Origin: an uncultured Oscillospiraceae bacterium
Lineage (GTDB): Bacteria > Bacillota > Clostridia > Oscillospirales > Oscillospiraceae
DNA length: 64,000 bases
Direction: 5' to 3'
NCBI GenBank assembly: GCA_947169975.1
Contig: CAMVRT010000009.1
Coordinates: forward strand, 27,228-91,227
Positions 36,072-44,466 of the stretch are shown here, one piece after another. The position numbers were made by a program, and so were the translations under genes. Position 1 is the first letter of the stretch. Each line of letters starts with the position of its first letter. Below the pieces are notes generated by a model. It was not told the DNA's origin. It ran no database searches and saw only the letters and a program-made list of their open reading frames with translations.

Positions 36072-37730
36072 ATGGCAGAAAAACTGAAAATCATCCCCCT
36101 TGGCGGTCTCAACGAGATCGGCAAGAACATGACCGCCTATGAGTACGGCGGCGAGATCATCGTGGTGGACTGCGGCATGGCCTTTCCCGGCGACGATATG
36201 TACGGTATCGACTGCGTGATCCCTGACGTGACGTATCTGGAGAAGAACAGGGCACGCCTGCGCGGCCTGTTTATCACCCACGGCCACGAGGACCACATCG
36301 GCGGCATCCCCTACGTGCTGCAGCAGGTCAACATGCCCATCTACTGCACCCGGCTCACTGCCGGTCTCATCAAGCTGAAGCTGCAGGAGCACGGGATGGT
36401 GAGCACCACCAAGCTCATCACGGTGGAGTCCGGCATGACCATCCGGGCCGGCAAGTTCCAGGTGGAGTTCCTCCACGTGAACCACTCCATCCCTGACTCG
36501 GTGGCCTTCGCCATCCACACCCGGATGGGCACGATTGTTCACACCGGCGACTTCAAGATCGACTCCACCCCCATCGACGGGGAGGTCATCGACCTGGCCC
36601 GCTTCGGCGAGCTGGGCAAGGAGGGCGTGCTGGCCCTGCTTGCCGACTCCACCAATGTGGAGAAGCCCGGCTACACCATGAGCGAGCGGGCAGTTGGCCG
36701 CACCTTTGCGCGGCAGTTCGCCGGCTGCGACAAGCGCATCATTGTCACCACCTTTGCCAGCAACGTCCACCGCATCCAGCAGGTGCTGGACGCCGCCGCC
36801 GAATGCGGGCGGAAGGTGGCCGTCACCGGCCGCTCCATGGAGAACATCATGAAGGTCTCTGTGGATCTGGGCTATATCAAGCTGCCCAAAAACACCCTCA
36901 TGGATCTCAACCGGGTCAAGAGCCTGCCCCGGAAGGAGCAGGTCATCATCACCACCGGCTCCCAGGGCGAGGAGATGAGCGCTCTGTTCCGCATGGCCTT
37001 TTCCACTCACAAGCAGGTGGACGTGGGCCCCGGCGACAAGGTCATTATCTCCGCCAGCGCCATCCCCGGCAACGAGGTGACGGTGGGCCGCGTCATCAAC
37101 GAGCTGTTCCGCAAGGGTGTGGACGTGGTCTACGACAAGGCGGATCTGCTTCACGTGTCCGGCCACGCCTGCCAGGAGGAGCTGAAGATCATCCACGCCC
37201 TGACCAGACCCCGGTTCTTCATCCCCGTCCACGGCGAGCAGCGGATGCTGCAGCTCCACAAGAAGCTGGCCCAGTCCATGGGCATGGACCCCGTCAACAT
37301 CTGCATCGCGGAGAACGGCTCCGTTATCGAGCTGACCACCAAGCACATCAAGTGCGAGACCAGCGTGCCCTCCGGCGAGGTATTTGTGGATGGCAGCGGC
37401 GTGGGCGATGTGGGCGCCGTGGTGCTCAACGACCGGCGCCTGCTGGCCGACGAGGGCATGGTGGTGGTTGTGCTGACCATGTCCAGCCACGACCACCAGC
37501 TTCTGTGCCCGCCGGAGATCGTCACCCGCGGCTTTGTCTACGTGAAGGAGTCGGAGAACATGCTCCAGGAGCTGCGCCGGGTGGCCATGGACACGGTGGA
37601 TCACATGTCCGCCAAGCGCCGCCGGGACGAGGGCGACGTCAGCAAGACCGTTCGCTCCGCCGTCAGCAGCTACCTCTATAAGAGCACCAAGCGCAGCCCC
37701 ATGGTGATCCCCATGGTCATCAGTCTGTAA
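36072..37730 (+). CDS. rnjA: ribonuclease J
   Basis: 552 residues of the beta-CASP metallo-beta-lactamase family. The zinc motif HGHEDHIGG (about 75-83), TGDFKID, GRSMENIMKVS, and ITTGSQGEEMSALFRMA and HVSGHA of the beta-CASP region are visible, followed by a C-terminal domain. RNase J has 5'-3' exonuclease and endonuclease activities in mRNA turnover and rRNA maturation. AAGGAG lies seven bases before the ATG. Whether it is J1 or J2 is not decided here. Confidence 0.95.
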   Translation: MAEKLKIIPLGGLNEIGKNMTAYEYGGEIIVVDCGMAFPGDDMYGIDCVIPDVTYLEKNRARLRGLFITHGHEDHIGGIPYVLQQVNMPIYCTRLTAGLIKLKLQEHGMVSTTKLITVESGMTIRAGKFQVEFLHVNHSIPDSVAFAIHTRMGTIVHTGDFKIDSTPIDGEVIDLARFGELGKEGVLALLADSTNVEKPGYTMSERAVGRTFARQFAGCDKRIIVTTFASNVHRIQQVLDAAAECGRKVAVTGRSMENIMKVSVDLGYIKLPKNTLMDLNRVKSLPRKEQVIITTGSQGEEMSALFRMAFSTHKQVDVGPGDKVIISASAIPGNEVTVGRVINELFRKGVDVVYDKADLLHVSGHACQEELKIIHALTRPRFFIPVHGEQRMLQLHKKLAQSMGMDPVNICIAENGSVIELTTKHIKCETSVPSGEVFVDGSGVGDVGAVVLNDRRLLADEGMVVVVLTMSSHDHQLLCPPEIVTRGFVYVKESENMLQELRRVAMDTVDHMSAKRRRDEGDVSKTVRSAVSSYLYKSTKRSPMVIPMVISL

Positions 37731-37755
37731 CAAATAGAGAGAAAGAAGTCTTTTC

Positions 37756-38529
37756 ATGCAGGTCAATTATCACACCCACACCTGGCGCTGCAACCACGCC
37801 GAGCCTGACGAGCGGGCCTATATCGAGTCCGCCATTGCCCATGGCGTCAAGGTGCTGGGCTTTTCCGACCACACCCCCTATCCCTTCCCGGACGGCCACA
37901 CCTCCTGGTTCCGCATGTCCGTGGAGGAGGCGCCCCGCTATTTTGCCCTGATCCGACAGCTCCGTGAGGAGTACAAGGATCGCATCGAGATCCACGTGGG
38001 GGTGGAGGCGGAGTATTACCCCGCCGTATTTCCCGCCCTGCTGGAGCTGCTGCGTGAGCAGCAGTGCGAATATATGCTGCTGGGCCAGCACTACCTTTTC
38101 AACGAGGAGGAGAGCATCTACTCCGCCACCGCCACCGACGATCCTGCCCTGCTGATCCGGTATGTGGATCAGACCATCGAGGGCATGGCCACCGGCCTCT
38201 TCACTTACCTGGCCCACCCGGATCTCATCCACTTCACCGGCGATGAGTCCCTGTACCGCCTCCACATGCGCCGCCTCTGCCGGGCGGCCAGGGAGCTGGA
38301 CATGCCCCTGGAGATGAATCTGCTGGGCTTTCACGACAAGCGACATTACCCGGACCGCCGGTTCTGGGAGCTGGCAGGGGAGGAGGGCAACCGCGCGGTG
38401 CTGGGCTATGATGCCCACAGCCCCGCTGCCTTCACGTGGAGGGAGCTGGAGGATCAGGGCCGCCGCCTGCTGGCGGATGTCGGCCTGACACCGGAGGAGC
38501 ACCTGCCCCTGCGCAGCATCATGGGATAA
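37756..38529 (+). CDS. PHP-domain histidinol-phosphatase-type protein
   Basis: 257 residues. Metal-binding motifs NYHTHTWRCNH at the N-terminus, GFSDHTPY, GVEAEYYP, GQHYLF, LAHPDL and a final YDAHSP match the PHP phosphoesterase family of HisK-type histidinol phosphatases. Many such genes lie outside his operons, as here, so the natural substrate may differ. It follows RNase J by 25 bases. Confidence 0.85.
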   Translation: MQVNYHTHTWRCNHAEPDERAYIESAIAHGVKVLGFSDHTPYPFPDGHTSWFRMSVEEAPRYFALIRQLREEYKDRIEIHVGVEAEYYPAVFPALLELLREQQCEYMLLGQHYLFNEEESIYSATATDDPALLIRYVDQTIEGMATGLFTYLAHPDLIHFTGDESLYRLHMRRLCRAARELDMPLEMNLLGFHDKRHYPDRRFWELAGEEGNRAVLGYDAHSPAAFTWRELEDQGRRLLADVGLTPEEHLPLRSIMG

Positions 38530-38545
38530 CTGAATACGTACCGAG

Positions 38546-38567
38546 AGCCGCCTCACACGAGGCGGCT
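38546..38567 (+). terminator. terminator of the RNase J-PHP operon
   Basis: AGCCGCCTC/GAGGCGGCT with an ACAC loop followed by TTTTACT. Confidence 0.85.
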
Positions 38568-38584
38568 TTTACTATGCACAGGCC

Positions 38585-38625
38585 CCTCATCCGCCCCTTC
38601 GGGGCACCTTCTCCCGGGGAGAAGG
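38585..38625. repeat. half-copy of the CCTCATC intergenic repeat
   Basis: It starts with CCTCATCCG, followed by a CCCCTTCGGGG hairpin and an ACCTTCTCCC/GGGAGAAGG arm. These match the left end and inner arms of the longer element at 43988-44184. Confidence 0.55.
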
Positions 38626-38697
38626 CTTGCGATGGAGCTCCGCCGCACGGGAGCAGGTGCAATTTGAAACTGTTACCGAATCGTCATCAAAAAGTAC

Positions 38698-38753
38698 TTG
38701 CTTTGTAAGGTCTAATGCTGTAGACTACAGTCAAGAAGTCTAACGCGGTAGAC
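38698..38753 (+). promoter_or_regulatory. BlaI-type promoter-operator of the lipoprotein gene
   Basis: TTGCTT (38698-38703), 17 bases, TAGACT (38721-38726). Two dyads GTCTA-N6-TAGAC (38710-38725 and 38738-38753), 28 bases apart, cover the -10 and the start region. The same pair with the same spacing stands before blaI at 40201-40244. Confidence 0.85.
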
Positions 38754-38780
38754 CAAAATAATAACGGGGAGGAAATGACG

Positions 38781-40145
38781 ATGAAAAGCAATGGATGGAA
38801 GAAGAACGCGAGCCGCTGGACGGCTCTGACGGCCCTGCTGCTTTGCGTGGCGCTGTGTATTTCGCTGCTCGCTGCCTGCGAAAGCAGAACCGTCGCACCC
38901 AAGGCCGATCCCAAGGCCGTCAGCGAGACGGAGGTGCAGGACGAGCCCGCCGAGCCCACGGAGCCGGTGAAGTTCGAGGAGCCCGCCGAGCCCGCGGCCC
39001 CGGCGGAGCCCGCGGAGCAGGAAAGGGCGGATGAATTTACCGTGAAGGTCACCGATCTGGGAAACGGCGCATTCCGCATGGAGGACGTTGGCTTTACCCC
39101 GGGCCTAGATCTGACGGTGACGGTGCCGGAGAGCTGGGCCGGACGTTACACCTATCAGATCTACGATACGGGAATCACATTCTACTGCAAGGTCGTTCAG
39201 GACGAGACGGATGAGTTGCCCGGCGTGGTCTGCAGCTTCTTTACCTCGCCGGAGGGATTTCCGCTGGAGTACGCTCTGGACGGATTGCGTGCCATCGCAA
39301 CTTGTAAAGACTTCGCGACGGGGCTGCGCTACTCCGTGATGATGGGCCGCCCCACCGACGTGCAGTGCACAATGGACACGGCGGAGGAATTCATGAGCAT
39401 GGGGCAGGAGATCGATACCAGCGCCGTCAAGCTATCCCCGGAGATGGAGCGCAGCACCTGGAACGAGACCAACTGGGTGCCGGGCACCGTGTCATTTGTA
39501 TGGGATTATCCACATGACTGGAATCTGGTGATGTGTGACAAGGAGGCCACCGCCGCCATCCGGGAGATTCTGGAGAGCCGGACATACACCGAATACAACG
39601 GAATCGTTTCGGACAGCATCATCTATATGGATGGCGACGAGTATGTCTTTGACAGCAAGACCGGCGCGCTGTTTGCCTATCCCGCCCACGACGGCGCTCA
39701 CTATGGCATCGCCGACACACCGCTGACGGCCGAGGAACTGGATCAGATTCACTGGATACAGGAGTACGGCGGCACCCTGCGCGGCGAGGAGATGCTGGAG
39801 GCCATGAGCGCAGCGAACGCCCACTTTGAACGCGAGGCCGCCGACGGGATGCTGGGCGAGCACAAGATGACCTTTCTCAAGTTCATTGTATCGCCCGATA
39901 TGGACGCCACGACCCTCTGCCGTGAGAGAGGCGACATCGGCGGCAGCGACTGGGCCTTCTTCCTGACGGTCATTTTCGTTCCCGAAAACCCAGAGGATAT
40001 TCAGTACTTCACGGCCGGCAACACCCACGAGTATACAGGCGACGATCCCAATGTGCCGGAAGGAGCCTATGAGTACACCCGTGTAGGCTGCGTTGCCCGG
40101 GATGTGAACGCCTGGCATGTGGAGATCGTGGGCACCGGCTGGTAA
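38781..40145 (+). CDS. lipoprotein homologous to the extracellular half of the BlaR1-like sensor
   Basis: 454 residues. A signal peptide with lipobox LLAAC (Cys33) is followed by a Pro/Glu-rich linker (to about 85) and a domain of about 365 residues. Its whole length is similar to residues 644-1041 of the BlaR1-like protein: [18 protein letters not shown] near 108-125, TWNETNWVPG near 226-235 and [16 protein letters not shown] near 421-436. A 23-base stretch is identical in both genes (39455-39477 and 42985-43007). The gene has the same duplicated operator as blaI, so it should be derepressed with it. The first ATG (38775) is only two bases from GGAGG, so the ATG at 38781 is used. Function is unknown; ligand capture or decoy roles are inferences. 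Confidence 0.8.
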   Translation: MKSNGWKKNASRWTALTALLLCVALCISLLAACESRTVAPKADPKAVSETEVQDEPAEPTEPVKFEEPAEPAAPAEPAEQERADEFTVKVTDLGNGAFRMEDVGFTPGLDLTVTVPESWAGRYTYQIYDTGITFYCKVVQDETDELPGVVCSFFTSPEGFPLEYALDGLRAIATCKDFATGLRYSVMMGRPTDVQCTMDTAEEFMSMGQEIDTSAVKLSPEMERSTWNETNWVPGTVSFVWDYPHDWNLVMCDKEATAAIREILESRTYTEYNGIVSDSIIYMDGDEYVFDSKTGALFAYPAHDGAHYGIADTPLTAEELDQIHWIQEYGGTLRGEEMLEAMSAANAHFEREAADGMLGEHKMTFLKFIVSPDMDATTLCRERGDIGGSDWAFFLTVIFVPENPEDIQYFTAGNTHEYTGDDPNVPEGAYEYTRVGCVARDVNAWHVEIVGTGW

Positions 40146-40188
40146 GGGACGGATAAACGGAAATCTGCGACAAAGGCGCAGAAAACCG

Positions 40189-40244
40189 TTGACATTCTGG
40201 GTCTAATAGTGTAGACTACAGTCAAGAAGTCTAATGAGGTAGAC
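40189..40244 (+). promoter_or_regulatory. promoter with double BlaI-type operator before blaI
   Basis: TTGACA (40189-40194), 17 bases, TAGACT (40212-40217). Dyads GTCTAATAGTGTAGAC (40201-40216) and GTCTAATGAGGTAGAC (40229-40244) repeat with a 28-base period over the -10 and leader, fitting autorepression. Confidence 0.88.
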
Positions 40245-40259
40245 CAAAGGAGGAGTTCG

Positions 40260-40619
40260 ATGGAGAATAAGCGACTGTATGAGGGCGAGGCCCGGTTCAT
40301 GGACATCATCTGGGACAGCGAGCCGGTGCCCTCCGGCAAGCTGGTGGAGCTGTGCAGCGAGAAGCTGGGCTGGAAGAAATCCACCACCTACACCATGATC
40401 AAGAGACTGAGCGAGAAGGGCCTGGTGAAGAACGAGAACTCCACGGTGACGGCGCTGGTCAGCCGGGAGGAGGTACAGGCCGCGGAGAGCAGCTTCGTGG
40501 TGGAGCAGACCTTCGCCGGATCCCTGCCCAGCTTTCTGGTCTCCTTCCTGGGGGGCAAGAGCATCTCCAAGAAGGAAGCCGAGGAGCTGAAAGAGATGAT
40601 CGACCGGTACAGCGAGTGA
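40260..40619 (+). CDS. blaI: BlaI/MecI family transcriptional repressor
   Basis: 119 residues. An N-terminal winged helix (about 5-75: EARFMDIIWDSEPVPSGKLVE, KSTTYTMIKRLSEKGLV) and a C-terminal dimerisation helix region match BlaI/MecI/CopY. AGGAG precedes the ATG. It lies 29 bases before the sensor-protease gene, the classical blaI-blaR1 pairing, and directly after two candidate operators. Release is expected through proteolysis triggered by the sensor. Confidence 0.92.
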   Translation: MENKRLYEGEARFMDIIWDSEPVPSGKLVELCSEKLGWKKSTTYTMIKRLSEKGLVKNENSTVTALVSREEVQAAESSFVVEQTFAGSLPSFLVSFLGGKSISKKEAEELKEMIDRYSE

Positions 40620-40648
40620 CCGGGTACGGTTGAGAGGAGACGAGGATC

Positions 40649-43600
40649 ATGAAAGTCATGGAACAGGTCTTTCTGACTGTCCTGAACATGAGCGCGGCGG
40701 CCAGCGTGGTCATCGCGGTGGTGCTGCTGGCGCGGCTGCTGCTGCGCAAGGCGCCGAAAAAGTGGTCATATCTGCTGTGGAGCGTGGTGGCCTTCCGGTT
40801 GTGCTGCCCGGTGACGCTGCGTTCGGTTTTCAGTGTGTTCCGCCTGAAACCCCTGCAGGGTACTGCCGCCGCCACCGCCGCCGCAGACACGGCGGCGACC
40901 CAGACCAGCACCATCACCTATATCCCCCGGGTCACGGAAGCGGTGTCCCAAGTGACGCCGACTGCTCCGGTGACGCCTGTCACACCGGTGACGCCTGTGA
41001 CGCCTGTCACGCCCGTGACGCCCGTGACACCCGTGACGCCGGTCACACCCGCCGCCCCGGTGACGCCGTCTGCCCCGGTGACGTCCGTTGCCCCGGCGAC
41101 CCACGCCACGGAGCTGGCCCAGTCCACCCCCACGCTGCTGACCACGCTGATGTGGATGATGATCTGGCTGTGGATCGCCGCCATGCTGGTGCTGATCGGC
41201 TACAGTATTTACAGCTACATCAAGATGCGGCGGGTGGTGGATGACGCCTGTCTCGTCCGGGACAACATCTTCGAGACGGATCGTATCCGCACCCCCTTCA
41301 TTCTGGGCCTGATCAAGCCCCGGATCTACATCCCCACGGGGCTGCAGGGTGAGCAGCTTGACTACGTGCTGGCCCACGAAGCGTTCCATCTGCGCCGGCA
41401 CGACAATATTGTCAAGACCTTTGCCTTTTTGCTGATGGCGGTACACTGGTTCAACCCGCTGGTGTGGCTGGCCTTCCACCTGATGAGCAGGGACATGGAA
41501 ATGAGCTGCGACGAGGCCGTGCTGGGTCGGCGGGAGGGCGCCAACAAGACGTACAGTTCCGCGCTGCTGTCCTTTGCCGCGCCGTCCCATTTCCCGGCTG
41601 CCACGCCCCTGTGCTTCGGCGAGAGCAGCGTGAAGAGCCGCATCCGGAACGCCCTGAGCTGGCGCAAGCCCAAGACGTGGGTGACGCTGGTGGCGGTGGT
41701 GCTGTGCATCGCGGCGCTGGCTGCCTGTGCTACCAATCCCACCGCGCCCAAGAGTGAGCCCAAGAACAAGGCCAAGCCCATCAGTCAGACGGAGGAGAAG
41801 GGGTCAAATGAATCCACGGATCCGGCGGAGCCCGGAGCAGTGCTTCCCATCAAAGTCACGGCGCAAGCCAGTGGTGTAGCATTCCGACTGGAGGACGCCG
41901 GCCATACACCGGGACTGAACATGATGCTGTCACTGCCGAAGGAGTGGCTGGACCGGTATGAGTATAAGATTAACGACACCGGGATCTGTGTTTACTGCAA
42001 AGCCACTCGGGAGGAAGAACCCGAGATGGGGTGGCTCTTTTTTATCGAGTGCAGAAAAGGAAGCTATCCTAATGATTTCCCGATGGACGTGCCTATGCGC
42101 ACACTGACTGCAACGGACGACTATACCCTCATGATGGTGTTTCCCTCGGACGTCGAGAGTACGCCCGCCACCGCAGAGGAGTTTATGAGCATGCGCCATG
42201 AGGCGGAGAACGTTCAGGTTCCGGCGTGGAACTGGGCGGCTGTGCTCACGGAGACGGAACGCGCATCCATGGACGAGACTGTTTTGATCGGCGGGACATA
42301 CGACGCTTTTTGGTTTGGCACCCCCAGCCGGTGCACCCCGGATCAAGCGCTTCTTTTCCGCGAAATGCTGGCTGATCGGCCATACTTGAAAGCCTCCAGC
42401 ATGATGTTTAACGAAAAGAACGCTGTGGCCCTGCTGGTTAACCGGACCATCTACCTTGTGGATCAGACCAGCGGAGAGGTCATGCGTGCCAGCGACAGGA
42501 CGATGGCCGTCCATACGCTGACAGACGATGAGAGGTGGTTTATCCGGGAGGCGCTGGCAAACAGCGACCAGTATTTCCGGGTCAATGTCACCGACCTGGG
42601 CGACAACATCTTCCACGTGGAGGATGCGGGCTATACCCGCGGCCTTGATGTAACGGTGAAGCTGCCGGAAAGCTGGGCGGGCCGGTATTCTTGGGCTTCC
42701 AACGATACCGAGCTGGTATTCTACTGCAAAGACACATATGAAGCATCGTATGAAGAGGGATATACCGGGTATCTGTGCAGCATCTGGGTGACGAATGCGA
42801 TCACTTCGCCGGAGGATCCACTGTGGGGCGACAGCCGTGTGCTGGCGGTTGCCGGCAACTACTCCGTGGTGCTGAGCTGCCCCGGCGATATTCAGTTTAC
42901 GGAGGAGACGGCGGCGGAGTATCAGGCCATGTACGCCGACATGGACAAGCTGGAGATCACTCTGTCCGACTGGATGCTGGCCAACACCTGGAACGAGACC
43001 AACTGGGCGCTGACGCGCTATGAGTATAACGGTACCTACTTCATCATCCACGGCTATGACGCCGGGCTGCTTGCCTGGTGGGACAACAGCATTTCCGGCG
43101 GGGAGCTGACCTTTGACAATCCCGCCTTCTGGGGTGAGAAATTTGTCAACGCCTATATCAGAGGCAGTGCTTGGTGGAATGATGAGGCAAAGACCCAGCT
43201 GCATTTTCAGCTTGGATGGTACAACGCACCGCTTGACAGTGGCTCGGTTGACGGAAAGACGGTTGTATTCACCGTGGATACCCAAAGCGGAGCGGTGCTG
43301 GGCAAGGATCTGGATTCCGTGGCGCTGACGGATCAGGAGATGGTGGACATCGCCGCCATGACGGCGCAGATCATGCGTGACGCCGAGATCAACGCGCCCC
43401 GCGTCGGCCTTGTTGCTGACCAGGGACAGGAGCCGTGGGAGGCAGCCCAAAGCTTCTTTGACAGCCAGGCCAGCACCGGGAGGCTGGGCGATCAGCCGAT
43501 GACCTATATCAAATACATCGTAAAAGACGACCCGTCCATGACCGAGCTGGGTCATGCCAATGGCTGGCTGGACAGCAACGAGAGCAGGTTTAATATGACC

Positions 43601-43774
43601 GTGATCTTTGTACCGGAGGATCCCGGTGCGATCCGGTACTTCATAGCGGGGAATACCCACACATATCACGGCGACGATCCCACAGTGCCGGAGGGCGCTT
43701 ATGAGTATACGCGTGTGGGCCATGTGACCCGGGAGACGGCGGGCTTCCGATGCACCATTGATGGCACCGGTTGA
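40649..43774 (+). CDS. BlaR1-like M56 sensor-protease with a non-penicillin-binding extracellular region
   Basis: 1041 residues. Helices at about 10-33 and 40-62, then a Thr/Pro/Val loop with nine consecutive VTP units (108-134), a helix at about 163-190, and the cytosolic M56 zinc protease with HEAFH (243-247) and Glu289. A fourth helix (about 343-360) ends in a lipobox-like LAAC360. The extracellular part (360-1041) lacks the SXXK/SXN/KTG pattern of BlaR1 sensors. It contains two diverged copies of one domain (about 400-510 and 644-750; [18 protein letters not shown] and [18 protein letters not shown]) and a tail shared with the lipoprotein at 38781-40145. Signal sensing followed by BlaI cleavage is inferred from the family; the ligand is unknown. 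Confidence 0.85.
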   Translation: MKVMEQVFLTVLNMSAAASVVIAVVLLARLLLRKAPKKWSYLLWSVVAFRLCCPVTLRSVFSVFRLKPLQGTAAATAAADTAATQTSTITYIPRVTEAVSQVTPTAPVTPVTPVTPVTPVTPVTPVTPVTPVTPAAPVTPSAPVTSVAPATHATELAQSTPTLLTTLMWMMIWLWIAAMLVLIGYSIYSYIKMRRVVDDACLVRDNIFETDRIRTPFILGLIKPRIYIPTGLQGEQLDYVLAHEAFHLRRHDNIVKTFAFLLMAVHWFNPLVWLAFHLMSRDMEMSCDEAVLGRREGANKTYSSALLSFAAPSHFPAATPLCFGESSVKSRIRNALSWRKPKTWVTLVAVVLCIAALAACATNPTAPKSEPKNKAKPISQTEEKGSNESTDPAEPGAVLPIKVTAQASGVAFRLEDAGHTPGLNMMLSLPKEWLDRYEYKINDTGICVYCKATREEEPEMGWLFFIECRKGSYPNDFPMDVPMRTLTATDDYTLMMVFPSDVESTPATAEEFMSMRHEAENVQVPAWNWAAVLTETERASMDETVLIGGTYDAFWFGTPSRCTPDQALLFREMLADRPYLKASSMMFNEKNAVALLVNRTIYLVDQTSGEVMRASDRTMAVHTLTDDERWFIREALANSDQYFRVNVTDLGDNIFHVEDAGYTRGLDVTVKLPESWAGRYSWASNDTELVFYCKDTYEASYEEGYTGYLCSIWVTNAITSPEDPLWGDSRVLAVAGNYSVVLSCPGDIQFTEETAAEYQAMYADMDKLEITLSDWMLANTWNETNWALTRYEYNGTYFIIHGYDAGLLAWWDNSISGGELTFDNPAFWGEKFVNAYIRGSAWWNDEAKTQLHFQLGWYNAPLDSGSVDGKTVVFTVDTQSGAVLGKDLDSVALTDQEMVDIAAMTAQIMRDAEINAPRVGLVADQGQEPWEAAQSFFDSQASTGRLGDQPMTYIKYIVKDDPSMTELGHANGWLDSNESRFNMTVIFVPEDPGAIRYFIAGNTHTYHGDDPTVPEGAYEYTRVGHVTRETAGFRCTIDGTG
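40970..41050 (+). repeat. nine-fold VTP-coding 9-bp repeat
   Basis: Nine tandem GTGACGCCT-like units encode (VTP)9 in the loop between membrane helices 2 and 3 of the sensor. Third-position differences between units show some age, but such arrays can change copy number. Confidence 0.9.
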
Positions 43775-43834
43775 TAAGACGACAGGACAGGAACAAACGA
43801 CAACATGCCCCCGGCGCAAGCGCGCCGGGGGCAT
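43775..43834 (+). terminator. hairpin after the BlaR1-like gene
   Basis: A perfect 13-bp stem ATGCCCCCGGCGC/GCGCCGGGGGCAT (43805-43817 and 43822-43834) with an AAGC loop. There is no T-tract after it, so termination is uncertain. Confidence 0.55.
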
Positions 43835-43987
43835 GCGGCATATGTGGGATTGTCGGGGCGGCGGATTGCCGCGCCGCCGTTGGCGGCTCGCCATGACAGG
43901 GACGGAGACGTTCCCACTCCTGTCATTCCGAGGAGCGAAGCGACGTGGGAATCTGTCTCTGCGAAGAAACTGCGGATTGCCATGACA
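43835..43987. repeat. dispersed-type intergenic repeat
   Basis: Contains GCGGATTGCC...CATGACA twice (43859-43897 and 43973-43987) and GTCATTCCGAGGAGCGAAGC, with GTTCCCAC/GTGGGAA arms. This type of repeat is common between genes of gut Firmicutes. No ORF is credible here. Confidence 0.55.
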
Positions 43988-44184
43988 CCTCATCCGTCAC
44001 GGCTTCGCCGTGCCTACGACTCGCTTCGCTCGCATACATAAGTTCGTGCAGCCAAATCGGAGATTTGGGCACTCACTTAACCTTCCCCTCGAGGGGAAGG
44101 CCAGGAGTATTCTTGCTTCGAATCGGTGCGACCACCAAAGGCTTCCCCCTGGGGGGAAGCTGTCGGCGAAGCCGACTGATGAGG
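43988..44184. mobile_element. MITE-like repeat with about 20-bp terminal inverted repeats
   Basis: The left end CCTCATCCGTCACGGCTTCG is matched in inverse by the right end, which reads CCTCATCAGTCGGCTTCG on the other strand. Inner arms (CTTCCCCTCGAGGGGAAG, CTTCCCCCTGGGGGGAAG) form further hairpins. 197 bases, no ORF, no target duplication identified. A half-copy lies at 38585-38625. Confidence 0.6.
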
Positions 44185-44196
44185 GGGAAAGAGCCC

Positions 44197-44406
44197 TCAA
44201 TACTCCGGGGCGTTGAGCGTCTCCTTATACAGCAGGGGCTTGCCCTCGGCGTCCACCAGCAGCGTCAATCCGCCGGCGTAACCCTCACTGTGCCAGAGAT
44301 ACTGTACCTTCGTCTCCATATCCACCCAGATCTGGGTGCCGCCCATGCCCTGGGTGTACAGCTTGAAAAAGCGGTCGTCCACTTTTCTCTTTTCCATCTT
44401 TGCCAT
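44197..44406 (-). CDS. DUF6440-type small protein
   Basis: 69 residues: RFFKLYTQGMGGTQIWVDME, TKVQYLWHSEGYAGGLTLLV and DAEGKPLLYKE. The pattern resembles the small DUF6440 family, in which a phage-like or single-domain beta fold precedes a conserved GYAGGLTPLLDxxGKP. Function is unknown. ACAGGAGGACATC lies before the ATG. It is 60 bases downstream of the Band 7 gene, with a hairpin between. Confidence 0.7.
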   Translation of the reverse strand: MAKMEKRKVDDRFFKLYTQGMGGTQIWVDMETKVQYLWHSEGYAGGLTLLVDAEGKPLLYKETLNAPEY

Positions 44407-44420
44407 GATGTCCTCCTGTG

Positions 44421-44448
44421 AACCGGGCGGCCCGCAGGCCGCCCGGTT
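44421..44448 (-). terminator. hairpin between Band 7 and DUF6440 genes
   Basis: A perfect 12-bp stem AACCGGGCGGCC with a 4-base loop, but no T-tract on the minus strand. It may be an intercistronic stabiliser. Confidence 0.5.
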
Positions 44449-44466
44449 GTTGACTGATATACGGAT

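Noticed and set aside
40970..41050. Short regular repeats as a CRISPR array
   Set aside because: The units are 9 bases, in frame, and encode VTP without spacers.
43988..44184. Insertion sequence
   Set aside because: It has inverted ends but no transposase ORF, so only a MITE-like repeat is supported.
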